A stretch of DNA of 64,000 nt from Mucilaginibacter sabulilitoris (GCF_034262375.1 NZ_CP139558.1:1984001-2048000), one strand, 5' to 3'. Numbered from the stretch's first letter, positions 52,536 to 61,087 are shown. Numbers and translations: made by a program. Notes: generated by a model not told the origin, from the sequence alone.

Positions 52536-52983
52536 TCCTTTATCGAATAGCTCGCGAACGCTACGCACGCGACCTGAGCGGTAGGGGCGGTTTGCTTTCC
52601 GCGGCACGCTGGCATAATCATATGCCTGTACGTTATTCCTCACTGCAATCCTCGGCCTGTATTTTAGAAAAGCTGGTACATTTAGAGCTCGGCGAAATTC
52701 ACCATGACCTGCAAATGGTGGTGATGTCCGCCCCCGACGATGCTAGCCGCCTGACGTTGGATCGCCATGATCTTCCCGCCGATTGGGACCGGTATCCGGC
52801 ACCACAACTGCTACAGCGTATCGGCAACGCCTGGCTGACATCAGGACAATCATTGCTCCTTGAGATACCCTGTGCACTTGATCCATATGCTCAAAATGTG
52901 TGATCAATCCCATGCACGTAGAAATAAAAGACCTCAGCATTGATCTCATCACCCCTTTCGCTTTGATGAGCGGTTATCATAAT
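52532..52983 (+). pseudogene. RES-domain toxin gene broken near its 3' end
   Basis: N-terminal RES features are intact: MILYRIARERYARDLSGRGG, Glu in SSACILEKLVHLE, and LLLEIPCALDP near residue 110. The third signature residue, usually Ser in a PSA-type motif, is Cys here and in the other copy. A missing T at about 52901 creates TGA at codon 124. The frame then continues LINPMHVEIKDLSIDLITPF, and a second missing base near 52952 spoils the FRFDERL end. The RES fold (NAD+ phosphorylase toxin) would lack its last 30 residues. The 34816-35097 copy shows the unbroken end. Confidence 0.85.
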
Positions 52984-53044
52984 CCAACAAAAAAACCTCA
53001 AATGTAGCGTTTTAAGGGTTTTAGTGGTGTTTGATACTTTTTAT

Positions 53045-53055
53045 TGGAGCCGGAG
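53045..53055 (+). repeat. Second copy of TGGAGCCGGAG (candidate attachment-site core)
   Basis: Same 11-mer and same orientation as at 11252-11262, again preceded by an A-tract/T-tract imperfect hairpin (52987-53022). It could be an att-type duplicate bounding an element with a lost integrase, or a coincidence. Confidence 0.25.
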
Positions 53056-53111
53056 TTTTCGTTTTAAGCGCCAATGTTGGTGTTTTTTGTCTGTTTAAAT
53101 GGGTAGGGTAA

Positions 53112-54212
53112 TTAGTTTTTAAATGAAATAACAAATTTTGTTCCTTCATTTACCTTACTTTCAATAGTGATGTTACCGCCTAAACTGGTAACATGATTAT
53201 GTACCAGGTATAGGCCAATACCTTTGCTATCGGTATGTTCATGAAATTTTTGGTTGAGCCCAAAAATTCTGTCCTTTACTTTATCAATATCAAAACCCAG
53301 CCCCTCATCCCGGAATATTAACTGATTAATACCATTTTTCTGTTGGGAATATATAGTGATAAAGGGAGCCTGGCCAACCTTAACGTATTTGATAGAGTTG
53401 GTGATGAGGTTAAGCAGTATACTCTCCAAATAGGTACGGTTAAAGTTTATCTTTCTTACTTCAGAAAAATCAGCAGTAATAATTGTTCCTGAATTTAATA
53501 TTAAAGTACTTAATGATTTCTTTACATCGTGCAGGCAGTCTTCTAACTCAAGCTCCTCGGTATGTATGTTTAAAATATCCTTGCTGATCAGGTCATCTAT
53601 ATATTTGTTTAGGGTATCTTTTAAATTTTCGGTAGCTGATTTTAGCACGTCTATAAATTCAAGTGTTTCTTCATCTTCAATTTTTGAAACATCAAGCAGG
53701 TGAAAAACGGATATGAGGTTACTCACCGGCGACCTGAGATCATGCGAAGTTGTATAGTTAAGCTGCTTCAGGTCTTTATTGATCTTGGTTAAATTGGCCA
53801 GCAGCGTATTCCGGTCTTCTTCCAGTTTTTTTTGATAGGTGATGTTTTTGGCAATAGCAAATACCACCTGCTGGCTTTCAACCGGCATGGACGTCCAGGA
53901 AAGCCAAACTATTTCACCCTCGTTGGTCACATAACGGTTTTCGAAATTTAACAGCGGGTTATTTTTTAAAAGGTTTTTACGGTGCTCGGCGGTTAATTCC
54001 TGGTCATCGGGATGAATAAAGGTGTAAACCGGCCTGGAGTATAATTCTTCAAAGGTATACCCCAGTGTTTTAGAAACAATCGGATTTATTTTTTTGAAAT
54101 AACCATCGTACCCTGTTACGCATAACAAATCGGCCGACAGATCAAAAAAGAGTTCCAGGTTAAAGTTATCGGTTATAGCCGGATTGTGGTTGACCTTTGA
54201 ATATTCATCCAT
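53112..54212 (-). CDS. PAS-domain sensor histidine kinase
   Basis: 366 residues. PAS domain (about 18-130, ELFFDLSADLLCVTGYDGYF, PAC-type WTSMPVESQQVVFAIAKNIT), HisKA with phospho-acceptor His157 in NYTTSHDLRSPVSN, and HATPase_c with N-box NLITNSIKY near 275, FRDEGLGFD near 305 and KGIGLYLVHNH near 335. No membrane segment, so a cytoplasmic sensor, perhaps of redox or a small ligand. No response regulator gene is adjacent; it is an orphan kinase. Convergence with the decayed toxin region marks the edge of the accessory segment. Confidence 0.93.
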   Translation of the reverse strand: MDEYSKVNHNPAITDNFNLELFFDLSADLLCVTGYDGYFKKINPIVSKTLGYTFEELYSRPVYTFIHPDDQELTAEHRKNLLKNNPLLNFENRYVTNEGEIVWLSWTSMPVESQQVVFAIAKNITYQKKLEEDRNTLLANLTKINKDLKQLNYTTSHDLRSPVSNLISVFHLLDVSKIEDEETLEFIDVLKSATENLKDTLNKYIDDLISKDILNIHTEELELEDCLHDVKKSLSTLILNSGTIITADFSEVRKINFNRTYLESILLNLITNSIKYVKVGQAPFITIYSQQKNGINQLIFRDEGLGFDIDKVKDRIFGLNQKFHEHTDSKGIGLYLVHNHVTSLGGNITIESKVNEGTKFVISFKN

Positions 54213-54502
54213 AGATAGTTGTTCTTCTTTTTAATCCAGATAAAACAATATAGGAATAATATTTTATTCACCTAAATAAATTATTTAGAGAAAATATCAT
54301 GGATTTTAAATAATGGTATATCGTTAAATTAGTCACATTTTAATTTATAAGATAACTGCGCATTCTTGTATCGTAGCGATATTTAAATGTTCAATTGCTC
54401 CTGATCGTGACGACCGTCATTTTTTGCCCCCGATTATTCACTTACTTTTAAAATGATTTGGGAGGGTACCCTCAAATAAATTTACCCTATAATCTTATCA
54501 GT

Positions 54503-55939
54503 ATGCTGTTTAACTCCATTAGTTTTGCTCTTTTTTTGCCGATAGTTTTTGTACTATATTGGTTTATAACCAATAGGAATTTAAAAGCTCAAAACATACT
54601 ATTGCTTATTGCAAGCTATTTTTTTTATGCCTGTTGGGATTACCGGTTTTTATTCCTGCTGATATTTTCAACCCTGCTTGATTATTATACAGGTCTTAAA
54701 ATTGCCGCAGCGCAAGATGATAAGCATAAAAAAGCATGGCTTTGGACCAGTATAGGTGTAAATCTTGGCTTTTTGGGCTTCTTTAAATACTATAATTTCT
54801 TTTCGGTGTCTTTTGCAGAGGCGGTGGCCCATCTCGGTTTCAGGGTTGACCCATGGACTATTAAAGTGATACTACCTATAGGCATTTCCTTTTACACCTT
54901 TCATGGTTTATCCTATGTGATTGATATTTATAAAGGTCGGATAAGGCCCGAAAAAAGCTTTATAGAATACTCCGTATTTGTAAGCTTTTTTCCGTTGCTG
55001 GTTGCTGGCCCTATTGAACGCGCCACGCATTTGTTGCCCCAGATAAAAAAGAAACGTTTTTTTGATTATGCAAAGGCTATTGACGGATTACGCCAAATTT
55101 TATGGGGCTTATTTAAAAAGATTGTTATAGCCGATCAATGCTCGTATTATGTGAATGTTGTGTTTGGCCACTCCGCTCATTTTTCGGGCGTGGAACATAT
55201 CATAGCGGCCATTTTATTCGCATTTCAAATTTATTGCGATTTCTCGGGCTACTCAGACATTGCCCTGGGCGTGGCGAGGCTTTTTGGAATTGAGTTATTA
55301 AGGAATTTCGCTTTCCCTTATTTTTCGAGAGATATTGCCGAGTTCTGGCGGAGGTGGCATATTTCGCTTTCATCGTGGTTTAAGGATTACCTGTATATAC
55401 CACTGGGCGGCAGTAAGGGCGGAATGTGGATGAAGATCAGGAACACGTTTATTATATTCCTGGTGAGTGGTTTCTGGCATGGTGCAAACTGGACCTTCAT
55501 TGTATGGGGAGCCCTCAATGCTTTTTACTTTTTACCGCTTCTTATTTTTAATAAAAACCGTACTAATCTTGAAATTGTAGCCAAAGGCAAACTGTTTCCT
55601 ACCGGCAGGGAATGTGCAGGTATAGTGGTCACTTTCGCGCTCACCGTGCTGGCCTGGATATTTTTCAGGGCAGCCAGCGTTGGGGATGCTGTTACCTATA
55701 TTACCGAAATATTTTTAAACCCATTCTTAGCCTACCCAACCGGGTTAAATATGGTGTTGGTACTGTTTCTTTGCTTCTTTATAACAATAGAGTGGTTGGG
55801 GCGCGAATATCAGTATGCTTTGGGTTATCCCAACATTGTTTTTCCAAAATTTGTACGCTGGTCATTTTATTATGCGCTTGTATTCGGTATATGGTATTTT
55901 GCCGGTCCCGAGCAGCAATTCATTTATTTTCAATTTTAA
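54503..55939 (+). CDS. MBOAT-family O-acyltransferase (AlgI-like)
   Basis: About 478 residues from MLFNSISFALFLPIVFVLYW. An earlier TTG (54458) would add 15 polar residues before the first helix, so I chose this ATG. About ten membrane helices. Family marks: LPIGISFYTFHGLSYVIDIY (about 120-140), FPLLVAGPIERATHLLPQI, YCDFSGYSDIALGVARLFGI, FWRRWHISLSSWFKDYLYIP, and the catalytic His in FLVSGFWHGANWTFIVWG (about 330-347). It moves acyl (usually acetyl) groups across the membrane to a periplasmic polysaccharide. The next gene, 3 bases on, is its periplasmic partner. Confidence 0.94.
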   Translation: MLFNSISFALFLPIVFVLYWFITNRNLKAQNILLLIASYFFYACWDYRFLFLLIFSTLLDYYTGLKIAAAQDDKHKKAWLWTSIGVNLGFLGFFKYYNFFSVSFAEAVAHLGFRVDPWTIKVILPIGISFYTFHGLSYVIDIYKGRIRPEKSFIEYSVFVSFFPLLVAGPIERATHLLPQIKKKRFFDYAKAIDGLRQILWGLFKKIVIADQCSYYVNVVFGHSAHFSGVEHIIAAILFAFQIYCDFSGYSDIALGVARLFGIELLRNFAFPYFSRDIAEFWRRWHISLSSWFKDYLYIPLGGSKGGMWMKIRNTFIIFLVSGFWHGANWTFIVWGALNAFYFLPLLIFNKNRTNLEIVAKGKLFPTGRECAGIVVTFALTVLAWIFFRAASVGDAVTYITEIFLNPFLAYPTGLNMVLVLFLCFFITIEWLGREYQYALGYPNIVFPKFVRWSFYYALVFGIWYFAGPEQQFIYFQF

Positions 55940-55942
55940 ATT

Positions 55943-56935
55943 ATGAAAAGATTTCTCATTACCGTGCTCATGTTTTTCTCTCCAATAATTATATCAGCTA
56001 TAGTAATGGAAGTATTGTTGAGGAGAATACCCAATGACTATGAATATAAAAGCCATTACCTGGACAAAAATTCAGATAATATAGATGTACTGGTTTTAGG
56101 CTCTTCGCATTCTTATTATGGCATTAACCCGGCGTTTATGAAAAATAAAGCCTTTAACGCCGCCTATGTTTCACAGCCGTTATTTTACGACTGGCAAATA
56201 ATAAAAAAGTACGATAAACACTGGCACCATTTAAAGGTGATTGTATTACCCATAGATTATTTTTCTTTATACGGAAAGCTTGAGCATAGCGCTGAAAGCT
56301 GGCGGGTAAAAGATTATAATATTTATTACGGAATTAACACTGGTAACAGCAGCTATAATTACAACTATAACAGCGAATTGCTGACCAATAAATTAAGGTT
56401 AAATATGGCACGAATTAAATCGATGTATGTTAACCACGAAACAGATGTGCTTTGTTCAAACTTAGGGTGGGGAACAGAATACACTTTTAACAAAAGAAAG
56501 GACCTGATAAGTTCTGGTAAAATAGCCGCTAAAAGGCACTTTTTTACCGACATGAATGATTTTAATGAAAATGTAGGCATTTTAAAAACAATTATCAGTT
56601 ATGCACTGCAAAATCACGTTAAGGTTTTGTTATACACCTCGCCTGCATATAAAACCTATGTGCAAAGTTTAAACCGGAACCACCTTAACAAAACTATTAA
56701 TGTGGTTAAAATGTTGGGTAACGCATATAATAATGTGTTTTACTTTAACTGGCTTAATAATAAAGAATTTTTTGCGACGGATTTTTATGACGCCGACCAT
56801 TTTGATGAGCGGGGTGCCCAAAAGTTTACACGCGAAATTGACAGTGTGGTTTCTGTCGTCGAAAAAACGGATCATAATCGTTTTTCGCCCCGGCTGTCCT
56901 CGTCACACATCCCGGATCAGGGTAATCAAAAATAA
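55943..56935 (+). CDS. Membrane-anchored SGNH-like partner of the MBOAT acyltransferase (DltD/AlgJ-like)
   Basis: 330 residues. One N-terminal signal-anchor (FLITVLMFFSPIIISAIVME). SGNH-like fold: VLVLGSSHSYYGINPAFM near 50 (Ser in GSSHS), and DFYDADHFDERGAQKFTREI near 280 with the Asp-x-x-His pair. Proteins of this type take the acyl group from the MBOAT channel and place it on the polysaccharide. Three-base spacing to the MBOAT gene supports one operon. The acceptor polymer is unknown; no glycosyltransferases lie nearby. Confidence 0.85.
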   Translation: MKRFLITVLMFFSPIIISAIVMEVLLRRIPNDYEYKSHYLDKNSDNIDVLVLGSSHSYYGINPAFMKNKAFNAAYVSQPLFYDWQIIKKYDKHWHHLKVIVLPIDYFSLYGKLEHSAESWRVKDYNIYYGINTGNSSYNYNYNSELLTNKLRLNMARIKSMYVNHETDVLCSNLGWGTEYTFNKRKDLISSGKIAAKRHFFTDMNDFNENVGILKTIISYALQNHVKVLLYTSPAYKTYVQSLNRNHLNKTINVVKMLGNAYNNVFYFNWLNNKEFFATDFYDADHFDERGAQKFTREIDSVVSVVEKTDHNRFSPRLSSSHIPDQGNQK

Positions 56936-57087
56936 ATTTTCAGCTATAATTACCATTGATTATCATGTTTAAATAAACTAAACCTTATAAATATACCATA
57001 TACCAAATTGTACTTCTTTTTAACGGCTTTACTATGAAACATAGCTGATAATTAATCCGTTACTTTGTAGTAACCAACTATAAAAAT

Positions 57088-58263
57088 ATGGATTCTATGT
57101 TAACTGATACCCCTGCCGGATTCGATTTTTCTATGAATGATAACCAGCGAATGGTAGGGCAAATGGCCAGGGATTTTGCTGAAAAAAATATCAGGCCTTA
57201 TGTGATGGAATGGGACGAGGCACAGCATTTTCCGCTTGAATTATTTAAAAAACTTGGCGAGCTTGGCATGATGGGGGTAGTTGTACCCGAACAATATGGC
57301 GGCTCGGGCTTTGGCTATACCGAATATGTAACCGTAATTTCCGAGATCGCGAAAGTATGCGGTTCTATAGGTTTATCGCTGGCGGCGCATAACTCTTTGT
57401 GCACCGGTCATATACTTGCTTTTGGCAACGAAGAACAAAAGCACAAATGGTTACCCAAATTGGCCACTGCCGAATGGCTGGGCGCCTGGGGCCTAACCGA
57501 AGCTAATACCGGATCGGACGCGTTGGGCATGGGTACTACGGCTGTACTTGATGGCGACCATTACGTAGTAAATGGCTCAAAAAACTGGATAACGCACGGC
57601 AAATCGGGCAACATAGCCGTGGTAATGGTGCGCACCGGCCAAAAAGGCGATTCGCATGGCATATCGACTCTGGTTATTGAAAAAGGCACACCGGGTTTTA
57701 CGCATGGCAAAAAAGAAAACAAACTGGGCATGCGTGCCTCAGAAACCACCGAACTGATATTTGATAACTGCCGTGTACCTAAAGAAAACCTGCTTGGGGT
57801 TGAAGGGGAAGGATTTAAACAGGCCATGAAGGTGCTTGATGGCGGGCGCATTTCTATAGCTGCGTTATCATTAGGTATAGCCAAAGGGGCGTTTGAGGCT
57901 GCCGTGGCTTATTCAAAAGAGCGTAAACAATTTGGGCAGGTTATCAGCAATTTTCAGGGTATATCATTTAAGCTGGCCGATATGGCAACAGAAATTGAAG
58001 CAGCCGAATTGCTGGTTATGCAGGCTGCCGATTTGAAGAACCGGCAATTGCCGGTGACCAAACAAGCTGCCATGGCCAAATATTATGCATCTGAAGTGGC
58101 GGTGCGTACAGCTACCGAAGCTGTACAGATCTTCGGCGGCTACGGTTATACCAAAGATTTTCCGGTAGAAAAATTTTACCGTGACGCCAAGTTGTGTACC
58201 ATAGGGGAGGGCACAAGCGAAATACAAAAGATAGTAATAAGCAGGGAAGTGCTGCGGGGGTAG
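57088..58263 (+). CDS. Acyl-CoA dehydrogenase
   Basis: 391 residues, standard length. N-terminal helical domain, middle beta domain with FAD-contact WLGAWGLTEANTGSDALGMG (about 130-149), and the C-terminal helical domain with RKQFGQVISNFQGISFKLAD, QIFGGYGYTKDFPVEKFYRD, and the catalytic Glu in GEGTSEIQKIVISREVL near 375. It oxidises acyl-CoA to enoyl-CoA with FAD in beta-oxidation or branched-chain amino-acid breakdown. The short-chain/butyryl type fits best. A single gene with its own promoter region (152 bases). Confidence 0.95.
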   Translation: MDSMLTDTPAGFDFSMNDNQRMVGQMARDFAEKNIRPYVMEWDEAQHFPLELFKKLGELGMMGVVVPEQYGGSGFGYTEYVTVISEIAKVCGSIGLSLAAHNSLCTGHILAFGNEEQKHKWLPKLATAEWLGAWGLTEANTGSDALGMGTTAVLDGDHYVVNGSKNWITHGKSGNIAVVMVRTGQKGDSHGISTLVIEKGTPGFTHGKKENKLGMRASETTELIFDNCRVPKENLLGVEGEGFKQAMKVLDGGRISIAALSLGIAKGAFEAAVAYSKERKQFGQVISNFQGISFKLADMATEIEAAELLVMQAADLKNRQLPVTKQAAMAKYYASEVAVRTATEAVQIFGGYGYTKDFPVEKFYRDAKLCTIGEGTSEIQKIVISREVLRG

Positions 58264-58360
58264 GATATAAATTACATTTGATGCGGTGATAGTAACAGCC
58301 CAGGCTGAACAAATATTATAATTAGTAGTATATTCGAAGCAATCTAAATCTTTAACAAGT

Positions 58361-58909
58361 ATGTTTCTTGGGGTCCTCACATTTTTAATTTGTTCAATTC
58401 CTGCTATGTTGCTTGCTCAGCCTGGGCCTAAAAAAGCTGAAAAAAAGTTAGGTCAAAATCCAATATGCTTTATCGACAGCGTTCGTATTTCCTGACAAGA
58501 GTTAATGGCTTATGATGCAAACCAAGTTACATTAGTTAATGTGTTGACAGACTCTGATGCTATTAAAGGTTATGGCACGGAAGGAGTGGACGGTGTTGTA
58601 CTTATTGAATCTAAAAGTTTCGCCAGAAAACGTTATGTCAGGTTTTTTAGAAAGATTTCCGCTCAATACGATAGTATTTATAATGTAGCAAATACCGATA
58701 CAGTTTTTCAATATATAGTTAATGACAAGGTGCAAAAAAGGGATTTTGCAGGAAACCTTGCATTGATTGATGAAGCCAATTTTAAATCCTTAGAGATAAT
58801 TAATGCGGATGAACTAAAACAGAGATATGGGATTACAGATAAGCTTATAGAGATTTTGGTGAGGGCACAACGCCCCGATAATTCATATAATGGAAAGAAA
58901 AAGTTTTAA
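58361..58909 (+). pseudogene. Secreted protein with a TonB-plug-like motif, interrupted by an in-frame TGA
   Basis: From ATG at 58361 the frame opens with a signal peptide (VLTFLICSIPAMLLAQ, cut near codon 20), then KKAEKKLGQNPICFIDSVRI. A TGA at 58493-58495 stops it. The same frame continues SQ... as ELMAYDANQVTLVNVLTDSD, then AIKGYGTEGVDGVVLIESKS, which resembles the YGxxGxxGVVxIxTK end of TonB plug domains. It runs to a TAA at 58909. One base change breaks an otherwise intact gene of about 182 codons. Alternatively, translation restarts at the Met at 58505. Confidence 0.65.
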
Positions 58910-58934
58910 GGATACTTTGAATTTTAAATTTCTG

Positions 58935-58965
58935 TTTGAAAATCAAATATTTGTGATTAACTTTG
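58935..58965 (+). promoter_or_regulatory. Bacteroidota-type promoter for rpsU
   Basis: TTTG at 58935-58938, 19 bases, and TAACTTTG at 58958-58965 match the TTTG/TAnnTTTG consensus of the phylum exactly. About 30 bases remain to the rpsU start. Confidence 0.8.
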
Positions 58966-58975
58966 CCCTCCCTTG

Positions 58976-58984
58976 AAAGGAGGT
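58976..58984 (+). promoter_or_regulatory. Extended Shine-Dalgarno sequence of rpsU
   Basis: AAAGGAGGT, 11 bases before the ATG at 58996, is complementary to the full anti-Shine-Dalgarno of 16S rRNA. This is exceptional in a phylum that hardly uses such sites. In Flavobacterium johnsoniae bS21 helps hide the anti-Shine-Dalgarno, so a strong site on rpsU would make translation rise when bS21 is short. Confidence 0.8.
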
Positions 58985-58995
58985 ATTTAGGAATT

Positions 58996-59187
58996 ATGAT
59001 CATTATCAACGTTAAAGAAGGCGAATCATTAGACAAAGCATTGAAACGCTTCAAAAAGAAATTCGAGAAAACAGGCGTATTAAGAGAACTTCGCAGCCGT
59101 CAGGCATTCGAAAAAAAATCTGTAACTCGTCGTCATGTTGTTAAACATGCCATCTACAAGCAGAATATGAACTTAGAAACTGTCTAA
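58996..59187 (+). CDS. rpsU: 30S ribosomal protein bS21
   Basis: 63 residues from MIIINVKEGESLDKALKRFK, the normal Bacteroidota length. It continues KKFEKTGVLRELRSRQAFEK and SVTRRHVVKHAIYKQ, very basic. It binds the 30S subunit near the 3' end of 16S rRNA. I rejected an upstream start at 58963, because it would place the promoter and the ribosome-binding site inside the gene. First gene of the rpsU-xerC-hpf run. Confidence 0.96.
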   Translation: MIIINVKEGESLDKALKRFKKKFEKTGVLRELRSRQAFEKKSVTRRHVVKHAIYKQNMNLETV

Positions 59188-59271
59188 ATCCCTTAAAAGA
59201 TTTTTTCAAATTTCTTAACACTATATTAAAACTATTTGTACATTCATTGTCTGGATGTTCAAATAGTTTTT

Positions 59272-60183
59272 ATGTTTTTAGAGCGTTTTATCCAATACAT
59301 TAAATTCGAAAAGCGGTACTCTCCACATACGGTATCTGCCTATGAATCAGATCTGGATCAGTTCATGCTCTTCCTTAATAGCCCCGGTAATGCCGGCATT
59401 GTTCCCGAACCAGCTGTTACCCATCCCAACCAGATAAGCTATCATGACATTCGTAACTGGATGGTTGAATTGATAGACCAGAAACTTACGGCCCGCTCTG
59501 TAAACCGTAAAATGGCTACCCTGCGCAAATACTTTAAGTTTTTATTGCAGGAGGGTATTATTACTGAAAACCCGACATCAAAAGTACGTTCGCAAAAAAT
59601 ACCAAAAAAGCTACCGGTGGTAGTTGAAGGCGACCACCTTGCCCAAATGCTTGACAGCGACGAAGTATTTGCCGCCGATTTCACCGGCCAGCGCGATAAG
59701 CTGGTTGTTGAAATGCTTTTTGGTACCGGCATGCGCCTGGCCGAATTGCTGGGCATTAAAGATCAGGATATTAACGATTATGAGGGTACGCTGAAGGTGC
59801 TTGGGAAACGCAATAAAGAGCGTATTATCCCTATTAATACCGAGCTACGTATATTATTGGGAAAATACCTGGAGTTAAAGAAAAATCAAAATTTTGATAA
59901 CAATTCCGCAACATTAATCGTTACAAGTAAAGGAGCTGATGCTTACCCGAAACTAATATATTCAATAGTGCATAAATACCTCTCCAACATATCAACCCAG
60001 GATAAAAGAAGCCCTCACGTACTCAGGCACACGTTTGCAACAAGCTTGTTGAACAACGGGGCCGATTTAAATTCGATCAAAGAACTTTTGGGCCACGCCA
60101 ATTTAAGTGCCACCCAAATTTATACACACAATTCAGTTGAAAGATTAAAGTCTATTTACAAACAAGCCCATCCAAAGGCGTAA
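59272..60183 (+). CDS. xerC: Tyrosine recombinase XerC/XerD family (chromosome dimer resolution)
   Basis: 303 residues from MFLERFIQYIKFEKRYSPHT. N-terminal SAM-like core-binding domain (about 1-95), C-terminal catalytic domain with Arg155 in GTGMRLAELLGI, HVLRHTFATSLLNNGADLNS (His-x-x-Arg) and nucleophile Tyr284 in IYTHNSVERLK. It resolves chromosome dimers at dif with a second Xer protein. The fixed position between rpsU and hpf marks it as the housekeeping enzyme rather than a phage integrase. XerC against XerD cannot be settled by eye. Confidence 0.9.
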   Translation: MFLERFIQYIKFEKRYSPHTVSAYESDLDQFMLFLNSPGNAGIVPEPAVTHPNQISYHDIRNWMVELIDQKLTARSVNRKMATLRKYFKFLLQEGIITENPTSKVRSQKIPKKLPVVVEGDHLAQMLDSDEVFAADFTGQRDKLVVEMLFGTGMRLAELLGIKDQDINDYEGTLKVLGKRNKERIIPINTELRILLGKYLELKKNQNFDNNSATLIVTSKGADAYPKLIYSIVHKYLSNISTQDKRSPHVLRHTFATSLLNNGADLNSIKELLGHANLSATQIYTHNSVERLKSIYKQAHPKA

Positions 60184-60196
60184 TTAAGGAGGAAAC

Positions 60197-60544
60197 ATGA
60201 AAATTACAGTGCAATCAATTCATTTTACCGCAGACAGGAAACTATTAGATTTTATTCAGAGAAAAGCTGACAAACTCGATACTTTTTATGACCAGATAAT
60301 TAGTGGCGAGGTTTACTTAAAGCTTGAGAATGTGGAAGATGAGGCAAATAAGATAACGGAAATAAAATTGTTACTCCCCGGCAACCAGATTTTCGCGAAA
60401 GAAAAGTGCAAAAGTTTTGAAGAAGCGACAGATTTGGCCATCGAAAGCCTGCGCAAGCAGATAGAAAAGCACAAACAGAAAAAAACAATAGCTGACGCCG
60501 CGGCCAAAAAGGCCATCCTGATGGCGGCAGAAGACGATTTATAA
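60197..60544 (+). CDS. hpf: Ribosome hibernation-promoting factor / RaiA family
   Basis: 115 residues: short-form HPF with a C-terminal lysine-rich tail. It starts MKITVQSIHFTADRKLLDFI, with the beta-alpha fold continuing VYLKLENVEDEANKITEIKL and FEEATDLAIESLRKQIEKHK. It binds the 30S decoding region and idles ribosomes in stationary phase. It has a strong AAGGAGG 4 bases before the ATG, unusual in this phylum and shared with rpsU. It lies 13 bases after xerC and is followed by a strong terminator. Confidence 0.93.
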   Translation: MKITVQSIHFTADRKLLDFIQRKADKLDTFYDQIISGEVYLKLENVEDEANKITEIKLLLPGNQIFAKEKCKSFEEATDLAIESLRKQIEKHKQKKTIADAAAKKAILMAAEDDL

Positions 60545-60567
60545 GCCCTAAAAAGGCCTTTTTAAGG

Positions 60568-60604
60568 AAAAAATCGACGGGTTTATAATCCGTCGATTTT
60601 TTTT
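60568..60604 (+). terminator. Rho-independent terminator after hpf
   Basis: AAAAAATCGACGG and CCGTCGATTTTTT form a 13-bp perfect stem (GC core ATCGACGG), a 9-base loop and a run of eight Ts. It ends the rpsU-xerC-hpf transcript. Confidence 0.92.
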
Positions 60605-60614
60605 GATAAAAAAT

Positions 60615-60644
60615 TTTGTACAGGTTTAAATTTTTGTAGATTTG
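60615..60644 (+). promoter_or_regulatory. Promoter of the tRNA-tuf operon
   Basis: TTTG at 60615-60618, 18 bases, then TAGATTTG at 60637-60644: a full Bacteroidota consensus promoter directly behind the hpf terminator and about 140 bases before the first tRNA. Confidence 0.75.
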
Positions 60645-60786
60645 CAATCCCTTTCAGAGAGGTGCTGACTGCAGCAAATTTTTGTGAAGATTGTTCTTTA
60701 AAATATAAAAAACCTTATTAGTTTTGCCGCTCTGATTTTTAAGACCTGTTAAGGCTTAACAATTAAGAAAGGTAAAATAAATATAA

Positions 60787-60859
60787 GCCTCCTTAGCTCA
60801 GCTGGTAGAGCGACTGACTTGTAATCAGTAGGTCATTGGTTCGATCCCGATAGGAGGCT
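60787..60859 (+). tRNA. tRNA-Thr (anticodon TGT)
   Basis: 73 bases. The acceptor GCCTCCT pairs with AGGAGGC, D-arm AGCTCAGCTGGTAGAGC, anticodon loop CTTGTAA, T-loop GGTTCGATCCC. No encoded CCA. First of four tRNAs ahead of tuf. Confidence 0.95.
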
Positions 60860-60925
60860 CTGTTTTTTTCGGAAGCGTAATGTTTAGCTTCAACTTTGGA
60901 CATTACAAAGCCGAAATTAACAAAT

Positions 60926-61006
60926 GGGGGGATACCAGAGCGGTCAAATGGGACGGACTGTAAATCCGTTGCTTCGGCTACGAAGGTTCGAATCCTTCTC
61001 CCCCCA
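60926..61006 (+). tRNA. tRNA-Tyr (anticodon GTA)
   Basis: 81 bases with the long variable arm of tRNA-Tyr (TTGCTTCGGCTACGAA). Acceptor GGGGGGA/TCCCCCC, anticodon loop CTGTAAA, T-arm AGGTTCGAATCCTT. Confidence 0.95.
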
Positions 61007-61025
61007 CTGGAAGATTCCAGAATAG

Positions 61026-61068
61026 CTAAATTCTAAATTCTAAAATTGTTTTGGAGTTTAGAGTTTAG
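61026..61068 (+). repeat. 20-bp hairpin between tRNA-Tyr and tRNA-Gly
   Basis: CTAAATTCTAAATTCTAAAA pairs over all 20 bases with the downstream arm 61049-61068 if three G-U pairs are allowed; the loop is TTG. Each arm is itself a stuttering repeat. In RNA it would be a long stem inside the tRNA-tuf precursor. Confidence 0.65.
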
Positions 61069-61087
61069 TTTTTGGAATTTAAAAAAA

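Noticed and set aside
58963..58995. Upstream start that would lengthen rpsU by 11 residues
   Set aside because: It would put the promoter -7 element and the Shine-Dalgarno sequence inside the coding region, and bS21 homologues start at MIIINVKEGES.
59272..60183. Tyrosine recombinase as the integrase of a mobile element
   Set aside because: It sits in the conserved rpsU-xerC-hpf order, so it is the housekeeping Xer enzyme.
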